This document shows positions 51,262 through 61,961 of a stretch of 64,000 nt of DNA, piece by piece. Under the pieces are notes generated by a model. It was not told the origin of the DNA and ran no database searches. It saw only the letters and a list, made by a program, of their open reading frames with translations. Source of the DNA: Agromyces archimandritae (lineage in GTDB: Bacteria; Actinomycetota; Actinomycetes; Actinomycetales; Microbacteriaceae); NCBI RefSeq assembly GCF_018024495.1, contig NZ_CP071696.1, positions 2,418,001-2,482,000 on the forward strand, written 5' to 3'. The translations under genes were made by a program, and so were the position numbers. Within the stretch, counting starts at the first letter, position 1. Every line of letters begins with the position of its first letter.

Positions 51262-51267
51262 GGACCC

Positions 51268-53619
51268 GTGGTCACCGCTCTCTATCGCCGCTACCGGCCC
51301 GAGACCTTCGCCGAGATGATCGGCCAATCACAGGTCACCGAGCCGCTCATGACCGCGCTCAGAACCGATCGCGTGAACCACGCGTATCTCTTCAGCGGCC
51401 CGCGCGGCTGCGGCAAGACGACCTCGGCACGCATCCTCGCGCGCTGCCTGAACTGCGCCGAGGGCCCCACCGACACGCCGTGCGGGGTCTGCCCGAGCTG
51501 CGTGGAGCTCGCCCGCGGCGGCGGCGGCTCGCTCGACGTCGTCGAGATCGATGCGGCCAGCCATAACGGCGTCGACGACGCCCGCGATCTGCGCGAGCGC
51601 GCGATCTTCGCCCCGGCCCGCGACCGCTACAAGATCTTCATCCTCGACGAGGCGCACATGGTCACCTCGCAGGGCTTCAACGCCCTGCTGAAGCTCGTCG
51701 AGGAGCCGCCGGAGCATGTGAAGTTCATCTTCGCGACGACCGAGCCCGACAAGGTGCTCGGCACGATCCGCTCCCGCACGCACCACTACCCGTTCCGCCT
51801 CGTGCCGCCCGGGCCGATGCTCGAGTACGTGCAGCAGCTCTGCAGCGAGGAGGGGGTCGAGGTCGCCCCCGGCGTGCTGCCCCTCGTCGTCCGCGCCGGC
51901 GGCGGCTCGCCGCGAGACACGCTCTCCCTGCTCGACCAGCTCATCGCCGGTTCCGAGGGCACCGTGCTCGACTACGAGCGCGCGGTCGCCCTCCTCGGCT
52001 ACACGCACGGGGCCCTGCTCGACGAGGTGGTGGATGCCGTGGGCGCGCGCGATGCGGCCGCCGCGTTCGCCGCGGTGGACCGCGTCATCCAGACGGGGCA
52101 GGATCCGCGCCGCTTCGTCGAGGACCTGTTGGAGCGTCTGCGCGACCTCATCATCGTGGGGGCGAGTTCGCCCCAGGCGGCCGCGGCGGTGCTCCGCGGC
52201 GTGCCCGAGGACGAGCTGACGCATATGGCGACCCAGGCGCGCGCGTTCGGCGCGGCCGAGCTGTCGCGCGTCGCCGACATCGTGAACACGGCGCTCAGCG
52301 AGATGACCGGCGCCTCCTCGCCCAGGCTCCAGCTCGAGCTCATGCTCGCGCGCGTGCTCGTGCCGGCGGGGGTGGATGCCGCTGGGGTGAATGCTGCTGG
52401 GGTGGATGCCGTGGCGCAACCCGCCCCGCGCGCCGCCGCTCCGGCGTCCGCGGCACCGGCCGCCGCGCGTGCGGGGACTGCTGCAGCCCCCGTTCCCGCT
52501 GCGGCGGTCGCCGAACCCGCTCCTGCGGTCGTGCCGCCTGCCGCGCCCGCAGCTGCAGCGGCGCCCGCTTCGGCAGGGCCGGCCGCTCCGTCCGACGAGC
52601 CTGCGCCGGCGGCCCCCGCGCGCACCGTGCCGGACGGCCCGGTCACGGCGCAGCAGATCCGGGATGCCTGGCCCGAGGTGCTCGCCGCCGTGCAGCGCGC
52701 CAAGCGCTCGGCCTGGATGGTCGTCTTCACCGCGACCGTGCGCGACTACCGCGAGGGCGAGGTGCTCGTGCTCGCCTTCCCGAGCGAGCAGGATGTGCAG
52801 GCCTTCCGGGGCGGCCCGGGCAACAGCGTGAGCGAGATCCTGCGGAACGCGATCCAGGAGGTGCTCGGCGTCCGCGTGAAGTTCGTCGCCAAGCCCGCCG
52901 CGGCGTTCGCCGACGAACCCGCCGCGTCCGCGGGCGACGGCGCACCGGGCACGGCGCCCGCCGGCTCGGCCTCGTCCGCCGGCTCGGCCTCGTCCGCCGA
53001 CACCGGCCAGCCCGCCGGCACCTCCCCGGCGGCCGAGCAGCGGCCGGCCGATCCCGCGCCCGCTGCGCCGGCGCCCGGCGGCCCCCGGCCCTCGAAGCCG
53101 GCATCCGGGTCCGCTGCTGCGGCCGGCCCGGCATCCGGCCCCGTGAACTCCTGGGCGACCGTGACCATCCCGCGCGACGAGCCCGACGCCGATCCCGCCC
53201 TCCGGGCGGCGGGTGAGCCGGCGACGGCGACGGCCCTTGCCGATCCGGAGCCGGCGCCCGCAGGCGCGCCCGCGGCGCCCGACGCGGCACGTGGCCCCTC
53301 CGCGGCGCCCGACGCGGCACCTGACCCCTCCGCAACGCCCGAGGCGCAGCCCGATGACACCCCCTGGGCGGCGATCCCGCCGCCCGACGACGCGGATGCG
53401 CCGCCGGAGGAGGGCGAGGCGCCCCCCGAGGAGCCCGAGCCGGCACCGCGCCCCGCGAAGGCGCCCGGGCGAGCGGGCCGCGGAGGCGTGCGCACCCCGG
53501 CTCCGGCGGGCGACGGCATCCAGCGCTACGGCGAAGCGGTCGTGCGGGAAGTGCTCGGGGCGACCTTCCTCGAGGAACAGCAGATCACGAACCGCCCCGG
53601 GTTCGGGGAACGGGCGTAA
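51268..53619 (+). CDS. dnaX: DNA polymerase III subunit gamma/tau
   Basis: DnaX loads the sliding clamp. The 783-residue protein has Walker A GPRGCGKT (about 44-51), zinc-binding cysteines in the RCLNCAEG ... PCGVCPSC segment, Walker B FILDEAHM and sensor SRTHHY region, then domain III. Residues about 365-460 and 550-760 are long Ala/Pro/Gly-rich linkers containing VDAAGVNAAGVDAV repeats. Only a long form is obvious; no typical A6G slippery site was seen. GTG start; recR begins 3 bases after the stop. Confidence 0.95.
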   Translation: MVTALYRRYRPETFAEMIGQSQVTEPLMTALRTDRVNHAYLFSGPRGCGKTTSARILARCLNCAEGPTDTPCGVCPSCVELARGGGGSLDVVEIDAASHNGVDDARDLRERAIFAPARDRYKIFILDEAHMVTSQGFNALLKLVEEPPEHVKFIFATTEPDKVLGTIRSRTHHYPFRLVPPGPMLEYVQQLCSEEGVEVAPGVLPLVVRAGGGSPRDTLSLLDQLIAGSEGTVLDYERAVALLGYTHGALLDEVVDAVGARDAAAAFAAVDRVIQTGQDPRRFVEDLLERLRDLIIVGASSPQAAAAVLRGVPEDELTHMATQARAFGAAELSRVADIVNTALSEMTGASSPRLQLELMLARVLVPAGVDAAGVNAAGVDAVAQPAPRAAAPASAAPAAARAGTAAAPVPAAAVAEPAPAVVPPAAPAAAAAPASAGPAAPSDEPAPAAPARTVPDGPVTAQQIRDAWPEVLAAVQRAKRSAWMVVFTATVRDYREGEVLVLAFPSEQDVQAFRGGPGNSVSEILRNAIQEVLGVRVKFVAKPAAAFADEPAASAGDGAPGTAPAGSASSAGSASSADTGQPAGTSPAAEQRPADPAPAAPAPGGPRPSKPASGSAAAAGPASGPVNSWATVTIPRDEPDADPALRAAGEPATATALADPEPAPAGAPAAPDAARGPSAAPDAAPDPSATPEAQPDDTPWAAIPPPDDADAPPEEGEAPPEEPEPAPRPAKAPGRAGRGGVRTPAPAGDGIQRYGEAVVREVLGATFLEEQQITNRPGFGERA

Positions 53620-53622
53620 CGC

Positions 53623-54219
53623 GTGTACGAGGGCATCGTTCAGGAACTCATCGACGAACTCGGGCGCCTCCCCGGCATCGGGCCGAAGTCGGCGCAGCGC
53701 ATCGCATTCCACATCGTGCAGACCGAGCACTTCGACGTGAGCCGGCTCGCCGAGATCCTCCTCGAGGTGCGCGACAAGGTGCGCTTCTGCGAAATCTGCG
53801 GCAACGTCTCCGAGCAGGAGACGTGCTCGATCTGCCGCGACCCGCGCCGCGACGGAAGCCTCATCTGCGTCGTCGAGGAGGCCAAGGACGTCGTCGCGAT
53901 CGAGCGCACCCGCGAGTTCCGCGGCCTCTACCATGTGCTCGGCGGCGCCATCAGCCCGATCGACGGCATCGGCCCCGACGAGCTGCGCATCCGCCAGCTC
54001 ATGCAGCGCCTCGCCGACGGCTCGGTGCAGGAGGTCATCATCGCCACCGACCCGAACCTCGAGGGCGAGGCGACCGCGACCTACCTCAGCCGGCTGCTGA
54101 CCACCCTCGAGATCCGCGTCACGCGCCTGGCCTCCGGCCTCCCCGTCGGCGGCGACCTGGAGTACGCCGACGAGGTCACCCTCGGCCGCGCGTTCGAGGG
54201 CCGCCGCATCGTCGGCTGA
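53623..54219 (+). CDS. recR: Recombination mediator protein RecR
   Basis: RecR, 198 residues, works with RecO in gap repair. It has an N-terminal HhH ([22 protein letters not shown] region), the zinc finger [18 protein letters not shown], a Toprim domain ([13 protein letters not shown]) and the C-terminal [24 protein letters not shown] start, 3 bases after dnaX, so co-transcribed. Confidence 0.96.
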   Translation: MYEGIVQELIDELGRLPGIGPKSAQRIAFHIVQTEHFDVSRLAEILLEVRDKVRFCEICGNVSEQETCSICRDPRRDGSLICVVEEAKDVVAIERTREFRGLYHVLGGAISPIDGIGPDELRIRQLMQRLADGSVQEVIIATDPNLEGEATATYLSRLLTTLEIRVTRLASGLPVGGDLEYADEVTLGRAFEGRRIVG

Positions 54220-54245
54220 GGCCCTCGAACGTCATATGCGAGGGC
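54191..54245 (+). terminator. Alternative hairpins after recR
   Basis: GCCCTCG (54221-54227) pairs with CGAGGGC (54239-54245); the same strand can instead pair as an 11-bp stem with CGTTCGAGGGC inside the recR end (54191-54201). A likely terminator of dnaX-recR before the lysC promoter. Confidence 0.45.
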
Positions 54246-54262
54246 GCTCAGGCAGCTCGCCG

Positions 54263-54268
54263 TAGACT
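54263..54268 (+). promoter_or_regulatory. -10 box TAGACT of lysC
   Basis: TAGACT predicts a start near 54275, leaving a 39-base leader that ends in GGAG 5 bases before the GTG at 54314. Confidence 0.5.
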
Positions 54269-54313
54269 GGACGGCGGCCCCGAACCGTCCCGCAATCCCC
54301 GCTTGGAGTCCAT

Positions 54314-56741
<2,428 letters not shown>

Positions 56742-56787
56742 GCGGCGGGGCGGACCGCACCGCGGCGGCGGCAGAGGCGCGCCGTGT

Positions 56788-57171
56788 TCAGGCGTCCCGC
56801 AGGGCGGCGACGACGTCGATCTCGACGAGGATGTCCGCCAGCTGCGAGCCGACGGTGGTGCGCACTGGGTACGGCTCGGTGAAGAACTCGGCGTAGGCCC
56901 CGTTGTACTCGGCGAAGTCGGCGAGATCCTGCAGGTGCGCGGTGACCTTCACGACGTCGTCGAAGTCGAGGCCGTACTCGGCGAGCACGGCGCCGACGTT
57001 CTTCAGCACCTGGCGGGTCTGCTCGGCGGCGCCGCCCGGCACGATCTGGCCGGTGGCCGGGTCCTGCGGCCCGAAGCCGGCGGTGAAGAGGAAGCCGTTG
57101 GCGACGACGCCGTGGCTGTAGGGCCCGGCGGGCTTGGGGGCGTTCTGGAGGGTGACGGCGGTCTTGGACAT
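56788..57171 (-). CDS. ridA: RidA family deaminase
   Basis: This 127-residue protein has the RidA/YjgF layout: APKPAGPYSHGVVANGFLFTAG near the N-terminus (split by family), GGAAEQTRQVLKNVGAVLAE and a C-terminal VRTTVGSQLADILVEIDVVAAL. RidA enzymes hydrolyse reactive enamine/imine products of PLP enzymes such as serine dehydratases. This fits the D-serine-dehydratase-like gene in the same cluster, whose product is such an enamine. AAAGGAA precedes the ATG. Confidence 0.9.
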   Translation of the reverse strand: MSKTAVTLQNAPKPAGPYSHGVVANGFLFTAGFGPQDPATGQIVPGGAAEQTRQVLKNVGAVLAEYGLDFDDVVKVTAHLQDLADFAEYNGAYAEFFTEPYPVRTTVGSQLADILVEIDVVAALRDA

Positions 57172-57189
57172 CGGCGGGTTCCTTTCGGT

Positions 57190-57278
57190 GGGTTGATGCC
57201 GGCGGATGGATGCCGGCGGATGGATGCCGGTGGGTGGATGCCGGCGGTGGATGCCGGCGGTGGATGCCGGCGGGCGGC
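57190..57278. repeat. Minisatellite of GGATGCCGGCGG units
   Basis: Five to six copies of (GGCG)GATGGATGCCGGCGG / GGTGGATGCCGGCGG, 11-16 bases each, lie between RidA and the IclR gene. Confidence 0.75.
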
Positions 57279-57281
57279 GGT

Positions 57282-58013
57282 TCAGCCGAGCTCGCGCGAG
57301 ATCGCCTCGGCGGTCTCGCGCATGCGCGGCAGATGGGTCTTCAGGCGGTCGAGGTCGGCGACCATGCGGATCGCGGTGATCGAGAGGGCGCCGACGACGC
57401 CCATCGACGAGTGCACGGGCACGGCGAGGCAGTTCACGAATCCTTCGAATTCGCGGTCGTCGACGGCATATCCGTCCCGGGCGGCGCGGCCGAGTTCGAG
57501 GTCGAGCCCGTCGCGGGTGGTGATGGTGCGGTCGGTGTAGCGCTTCCAGTCGGTGCGGGCGAGCACGGCGTCCCGATCGACGTCGCCGAGCCCGGCGAGG
57601 ATGGCTTTGCCGACGGCGGAGCAGTGCGGGATGACGGCCTTGCCGATGCGCGAGTACATGCGCACCCCCGAGTCGTCCTCGACCTTGTCGACGTAGACGA
57701 TCGCGTCGTCCATGAGGGCGGCGAGGTGGACGGTGTTGCCGACGCCGCGGTGCAGGCGGCGCACGTGGGCCGATCCGGCCTCGCGCAGGTCGAGGGTGTC
57801 GAGGGCCTGTTTGGAGAGGGCGACGAGCCGGAGTCCGAGCGCGTAGCGCCCGTTGGTGCGGCGGCGCACGTAGCCGACGGCTTCGAGGCTCTGCAGTTCG
57901 CGGAACATGGTCGACCGGTGCAGCCCGAACTCCTCGGCGAGTTCGGCGACGGTGCGCGGCCGTTCGGCGATCGCGTCGATGATGCGGGCGGCGCGGGTCA
58001 CGCTCTGCGACAT
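57282..58013 (-). CDS. IclR family transcriptional regulator
   Basis: This 243-residue protein has an N-terminal winged helix (SVTRAARIIDAIAERPRTVAELAEEFGLHRSTMFRELQSL region, residues 4-44) and a C-terminal effector domain with CSAVGKAILAGL and NCLAVPVHSSMGVVGALSI. IclR proteins usually repress neighbouring catabolic genes and bind short inverted repeats. It heads the D-aminoacylase gene end to end (1 base apart); a TGTTGCAACA palindrome in the 60.9 kb divergent region is a candidate site. GAGAGGAA lies 5 bases before the ATG. Confidence 0.9.
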   Translation of the reverse strand: MSQSVTRAARIIDAIAERPRTVAELAEEFGLHRSTMFRELQSLEAVGYVRRRTNGRYALGLRLVALSKQALDTLDLREAGSAHVRRLHRGVGNTVHLAALMDDAIVYVDKVEDDSGVRMYSRIGKAVIPHCSAVGKAILAGLGDVDRDAVLARTDWKRYTDRTITTRDGLDLELGRAARDGYAVDDREFEGFVNCLAVPVHSSMGVVGALSITAIRMVADLDRLKTHLPRMRETAEAISRELG

Positions 58014-58014
58014 C

Positions 58015-59703
58015 TCAGTTCCTCTCCGAACGGGTGCCCCGGTGGATGCCCCGGCGCACCGGCTGCCGACGGATCCCGGCCCCGGGGGTCGCGCCCGTGA
58101 GCCGGCCGCCGGCGAGCACCGGCACGCCGGCGACGAACACGTCGTCGATGCCGCGGGCGAGGCCGAGTGGCGCGTCGTAGTCGGCGGTGTCGGCGACCCC
58201 GTCGGGGTCGACGAGGGCGAGGTCGGCGATCCACCCCTCGCGGATGAGGCCGCGCTCGCCGAGGCCGAAGCGTTCCGCGGTGCGCGCCGAGAGGTGGGCG
58301 GCGGCGTCCTGCCAGGACCAGGCGCGGAGTTCGCGGACGGTTTCGCGGAGGTATCTGGCGAAGGCGCCGCGGGCGCGCGGATGCGGGTGGGCGCCGATGA
58401 AGATGCCGTCGGATCCGCCGAGGTGGCCGGGGTGGGCGAAGATGCGGGCGAGTTCGGCGGGCGGGCGCGCGTCCGGCACGGCCATGACGATGCTCGTCTC
58501 GAGGCGGCTGGCGACGAGCACGTCGAGGCCGAATGCGATCTCGTCGGCCGCGCCGGCCCGCCGGGTCGCTTCGGCGAACGTCAGCCCGTGCGCCCAGGCG
58601 TACTCGGGGGCGGCGATATGGGCGAAGGTCATGAGTTCGCGCCAGCGCGGGCCGACGCTCGCGTAGGCGTCGAGTTCCGGGAACCAGTCGCGGCGGAGCC
58701 GGGCGCGTTCGGCGGGGTCGGCGAGGCGGGGGATGAGGGCGGCGGCCGGCAGCACGGTGAGTTCGGGCGGCAGGAACGGCATCGACAGCAGGCTGCAGCC
58801 GCGCGTGTAGGGGTAGGCGTCGAAGCTCGCGTCGACGCCGGCTGCGGCGAGTTCGCCGAGCAGCCCGAGCACGGTGTCGGCCGCGGCGTGGAAGTGGGAG
58901 ACGTGCACGCGGGCGCCGCTGCCGGCGGCGATCTCGGCGATCTCGGCGATGCCGGCGGCCGAGTTCGCCTCGTATCCGCCGCGCATGTGCGAGACGTAGG
59001 CGGCGCCGGCCGCGGCGAGCGGGCGGGCGAGTTCGGTGAGCTCGGCGGTGTCGGCGAAGATCCCGGGCACGTAGTCGAGGCCCGTGGACAGCCCGACGGC
59101 GCCCTCGGCGAGGCCGGTTTCGACGAGGCGGCGCATGGCGGCCAGTTCGGCGGCGTCGGGGGCGCGGGATGCCCGGCCGAGCACCTCGTGCCGCACGGTT
59201 CCGGCGGGCACGAGCAGGGCGACGTTGACCGCGGTGCGGCCGTCGTAGCCGGCGAGTTGCGCGCCGATGCCGTCGGGTGCGGGGCCGGATGCGCGGCGTG
59301 CGGCATCCGCACCCCGCAGCCGCCGCGGGTCGCCCCCGTCGATCGCGGCGAAGTACTCGGCCGCGTACCGCCCGTCGCCGGGCGCGAAGCCGACGCCGTC
59401 CTGCCCGCAGATCGTGCTCGTCACGCCCTGCCGGAGCAGCGCGAGCTGCACGTCGGGGTCGAAGACCAGGCCGTCGACGTGGGCGTGGGCGTCGATGAGT
59501 CCGGGCATGATGAGGCGCCCCGCGGCATCCACCACCGCGTCGGCCTCGCGCGGCGAGAGGCGGCCCGGGGCGGAGACGGCCGCGATCCGCCCGCCGTCGG
59601 CGAGCACGTCTGCGGCGTGCGGCTCCTGCTCGGCGTCGACGACGAGGCCGCCGGTGATGAGCGTCGTCGGCATCAGCGTCGTCGGCATCAGAAGCGCCGG
59701 CAT
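58015..59703 (-). CDS. N-acyl-D-amino-acid deacylase family amidohydrolase
   Basis: This 562-residue amidohydrolase has the metal site LIDAHAHVDG (about residues 70-79), GQDGVGFAPGDG, and later HMRGGYEANSA and VHVSHFHAA, as in D-aminoacylases. It releases D-amino acids from N-acyl forms using zinc. The N-terminus contains a tandem MPTTL duplication (15-bp repeat) and starts with a TGATG overlap with the upstream gene; ATG at 59688 or 59673 are alternatives. The C-terminus is basic and short. Lies in a D-amino-acid cluster. Confidence 0.88.
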   Translation of the reverse strand: MPALLMPTTLMPTTLITGGLVVDAEQEPHAADVLADGGRIAAVSAPGRLSPREADAVVDAAGRLIMPGLIDAHAHVDGLVFDPDVQLALLRQGVTSTICGQDGVGFAPGDGRYAAEYFAAIDGGDPRRLRGADAARRASGPAPDGIGAQLAGYDGRTAVNVALLVPAGTVRHEVLGRASRAPDAAELAAMRRLVETGLAEGAVGLSTGLDYVPGIFADTAELTELARPLAAAGAAYVSHMRGGYEANSAAGIAEIAEIAAGSGARVHVSHFHAAADTVLGLLGELAAAGVDASFDAYPYTRGCSLLSMPFLPPELTVLPAAALIPRLADPAERARLRRDWFPELDAYASVGPRWRELMTFAHIAAPEYAWAHGLTFAEATRRAGAADEIAFGLDVLVASRLETSIVMAVPDARPPAELARIFAHPGHLGGSDGIFIGAHPHPRARGAFARYLRETVRELRAWSWQDAAAHLSARTAERFGLGERGLIREGWIADLALVDPDGVADTADYDAPLGLARGIDDVFVAGVPVLAGGRLTGATPGAGIRRQPVRRGIHRGTRSERN

Positions 59704-60950
59704 CAGAAGAAGGTCCGCACGAGGTCGACGACGCGGGCGGATGCCGCGTGCTCGCGCACCGGGATGAAGCGCCACTTGTCGAAGGCCGTGCACGGGTGCG
59801 AGAGGCCGAGCTCGACGAGGTCGCCGACGGCGAGGCCCTGCAGGGCCTGGTCGGATCGGAGGTACGCGTGCTGGTCGTTCAGCGCGGTGACGGCGGCTCC
59901 GGGCACGCCGAACGGCACCGGCGGCCCTTCGTCGTAGGAGAAGTCGCGTTTGCCGCCGTCGAGCAGCGCGAGGCCGGGTTCGGGGTGCGAGACGACCCGC
60001 GCCAGCCCTCGCATCGCGGGCGCGAGCCGTGCATCGATGGGGGAGATGCCGTGGTAGAAGCCGTCGTCGTGCACCAGCGAGGCCCCCGAGCGGAGCACCC
60101 AGCGGGTCGGCCGCCCGGCGGCCCGGCCTGCGGCGATGGCGGGGGCGAAGGCGGCGTCGACGAGATCGAGGTAGGCGCTGCCGCCGGCGGTCACGATGAG
60201 TTCGCGGTCGCCGGCGAGCTCGCGCACGGCGTCGTGCAGGGCGACGAGTTCGCCCAGGTAGGCGGCGACGGCGGCGGTGGATGCCGGGGAGCGGTCGTGC
60301 CCGAGGCTGCCCTCGTAGCCGGCGACGCCGGCGAGCCGCAGCACGGGGGAGGCCTCGATGCGTCGCGCGACGCGGAGCGCGGTCTCGAGGTCGCGGGCGC
60401 CGGTGCGGCCGCCGGGGCCGCCGAGCTCGACGAGCACGTCGAGGGGGCGTGCGGGGGTGGATGCCCGAAGCGCCGCCTCCATCCGATCGACCGTGTCGAC
60501 GGCATCCGCCCAGGAGGCGAAGGCGAAGCCGGGGTCTGCGAGTTCGCCGGCGATCCAGGCGATCGCGGCCGGGTCGACGAGGGCGTTGGCGAGCATGATC
60601 CTGGCGACGCCGAAGGTGCGGGCCGTCCGCACCTGGGCGGGGGTGGCGAGGGTGAGGCCGCTCGCGCCGGCGTCCAGCTGGAGGCGCCAGAGGGCGGGCG
60701 CCATGGTCGTCTTGCCGTGCGGCATGAGCTCGAGGCGGCGTTCGCCGGCCCAGCCCTGGATCGCGGCGGCGTTCGCGTCGAGGGCGGCGCGGTCGAGCAC
60801 GAGCAGCGGGGTCCAGAATTCGTCGAGGCGGGGCTCGGTCGCGAGGAACTCGGCGACCGTGAGGCCGGCGGCCCGGGCGGGCAGGCCCTTCTCACGGCCG
60901 GTGAGGCGCTCGTCGGCGAGCGCGGCGATGGGGTCGCCCTGGTGCGTCAT
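59703..60950 (-). CDS. D-serine dehydratase-like PLP enzyme
   Basis: The 415-residue protein has the fold-type III (alanine-racemase-like) N-terminal barrel with the PLP lysine in ELMPHGKTTMAP (Lys80), then VDVLVELGGPGGRTGARD-like strands (LDVLVELGGPGGRTG), and a C-terminal domain with the zinc-site pattern LSHPCTAFDKW. This matches the D-threonine aldolase/D-serine dehydratase family, which deaminates D-serine-type amino acids and makes an enamine that RidA can clear. The start is taken at MTHQGD, since the upstream frame covers the divergent promoter. Confidence 0.88.
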   Translation of the reverse strand: MTHQGDPIAALADERLTGREKGLPARAAGLTVAEFLATEPRLDEFWTPLLVLDRAALDANAAAIQGWAGERRLELMPHGKTTMAPALWRLQLDAGASGLTLATPAQVRTARTFGVARIMLANALVDPAAIAWIAGELADPGFAFASWADAVDTVDRMEAALRASTPARPLDVLVELGGPGGRTGARDLETALRVARRIEASPVLRLAGVAGYEGSLGHDRSPASTAAVAAYLGELVALHDAVRELAGDRELIVTAGGSAYLDLVDAAFAPAIAAGRAAGRPTRWVLRSGASLVHDDGFYHGISPIDARLAPAMRGLARVVSHPEPGLALLDGGKRDFSYDEGPPVPFGVPGAAVTALNDQHAYLRSDQALQGLAVGDLVELGLSHPCTAFDKWRFIPVREHAASARVVDLVRTFF

Positions 60951-61024
60951 CGTCGTCCTGTCATCGGGTTGCGTATGTTGCAACACGCTTGCGCGTGCGG
61001 TGCACATGGCTCAGCATAGAGCCC
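60951..61024. promoter_or_regulatory. Divergent promoter region with TGTTGCAACA palindrome
   Basis: A perfect 10-bp palindrome at 60976-60985 lies between the D-serine-dehydratase-like gene and the kinase gene. Its size and dyad resemble IclR-type sites, and an IclR gene is in the same cluster. CAT-like -10 candidates flank it but are weak. Confidence 0.45.
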
Positions 61025-61951
61025 GTGAACGCCGCGATCGAGGTGCTCGCCGTCGGCGAGACCATGGTGCTCGTCGCGCCCGAACGGGCCGAGCCGCTCG
61101 CATCCGCCGAGGAGTTCCGGCTCGACGCCGCAGGCGCCGAGGCCAACGTCGCCAGCCACCTCGTGCGCCTCGGCCGCGTGGCCGCCTGGGCGGGGCGCGT
61201 CGGCGCCGACGCCCTGGGCGAGCGGCTCGTCCGGCAACTCGCCGCGCGCGGTCTGGGCACCGCGCACGTCGAACGCGACCCCGATGCGCCGACCGGGCTC
61301 TACGTGAAGGATCCGGGCCACGGCGTCCTCTACTATCGGCGGGGCTCGGCGGCCTCGCGGATGTCGCCGTCGTTCCTCGCGTCGCTGCCGGCCGCCGGCA
61401 TCGTCCACCACACGGGCATCACCCCGGCGCTATCGGCCGGCTGCGACGCCATGAGCGGCGCCCTCGCCCCGCACGTGCACGCGGCCGGCGGGCTCGTCTC
61501 CTTCGACGTGAACCACCGCCCCGCCTTGTGGGCGGCGGATGCCGCGGCGCCCCGCCTCCGCGAGCTCGCCGCCGCCGCCGACCTCGTCTTCGTCGGCCTC
61601 GACGAGGCCGCCCGGCTCTGGGGCGCCGAATCCGCCGACGAGGTGCGCCGGCTCCTGCCCGAACCGGCCGTGCTCGTCGTAAAGGACGGGCCGCGGCGCG
61701 CGACCGAGTTCGACGGCGGGCAGCGCACTGAGGTCCCTGCGATCCCGGTCGATGTCGTCGAGGAGGTCGGGGCCGGTGACGCCTTCGCGGCCGGGTACCT
61801 CGCCGCCCGTCTGTCGGGTGCGGATGCCGCGGCGCGCCTGAGCGCCGGGCACGCCGCCGCGGTGACGGCGCTCGCCGAGACGAGCGACTTCCCGCGGGCG
61901 GCGCCCCACGGCATCCGCACCCCGTCCCGAGGGGTCGCCGGCAGCGCCTAG
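61025..61951 (+). CDS. PfkB family carbohydrate kinase (KDG kinase-like)
   Basis: This 308-residue PfkB/ribokinase-type kinase has the N-terminal VLAVGETMVLVAP, AGAEANVASHLVRLG substrate region, and the C-terminal signature VEEVGAGDAFAAGYLAA, whose Asp is the catalytic base. The A-E-N-V-A and YYRRGSAASRM motifs are typical of 2-keto-3-deoxygluconate kinases. It phosphorylates a sugar acid in the cytosol. It is transcribed divergently from the D-amino-acid genes; such kinases are found next to D-aminoacylase genes, though their joint role is not established. Confidence 0.85.
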   Translation: MNAAIEVLAVGETMVLVAPERAEPLASAEEFRLDAAGAEANVASHLVRLGRVAAWAGRVGADALGERLVRQLAARGLGTAHVERDPDAPTGLYVKDPGHGVLYYRRGSAASRMSPSFLASLPAAGIVHHTGITPALSAGCDAMSGALAPHVHAAGGLVSFDVNHRPALWAADAAAPRLRELAAAADLVFVGLDEAARLWGAESADEVRRLLPEPAVLVVKDGPRRATEFDGGQRTEVPAIPVDVVEEVGAGDAFAAGYLAARLSGADAAARLSAGHAAAVTALAETSDFPRAAPHGIRTPSRGVAGSA

Positions 61952-61954
61952 ACT
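61949..61954 (+). promoter_or_regulatory. -10 box TAGACT, leaderless start
   Basis: TAGACT ends 7 bases before the GTG at 61962; its first bases overlap the stop codon of the kinase gene (TAG at 61949-61951). Confidence 0.5.
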
Positions 61955-61961
61955 GGAATCC

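Noticed and set aside
52330..53560. DnaX slippage site for a shorter gamma form
   Set aside because: No A-rich slippery heptamer is present in the Ala/Pro-rich linkers.
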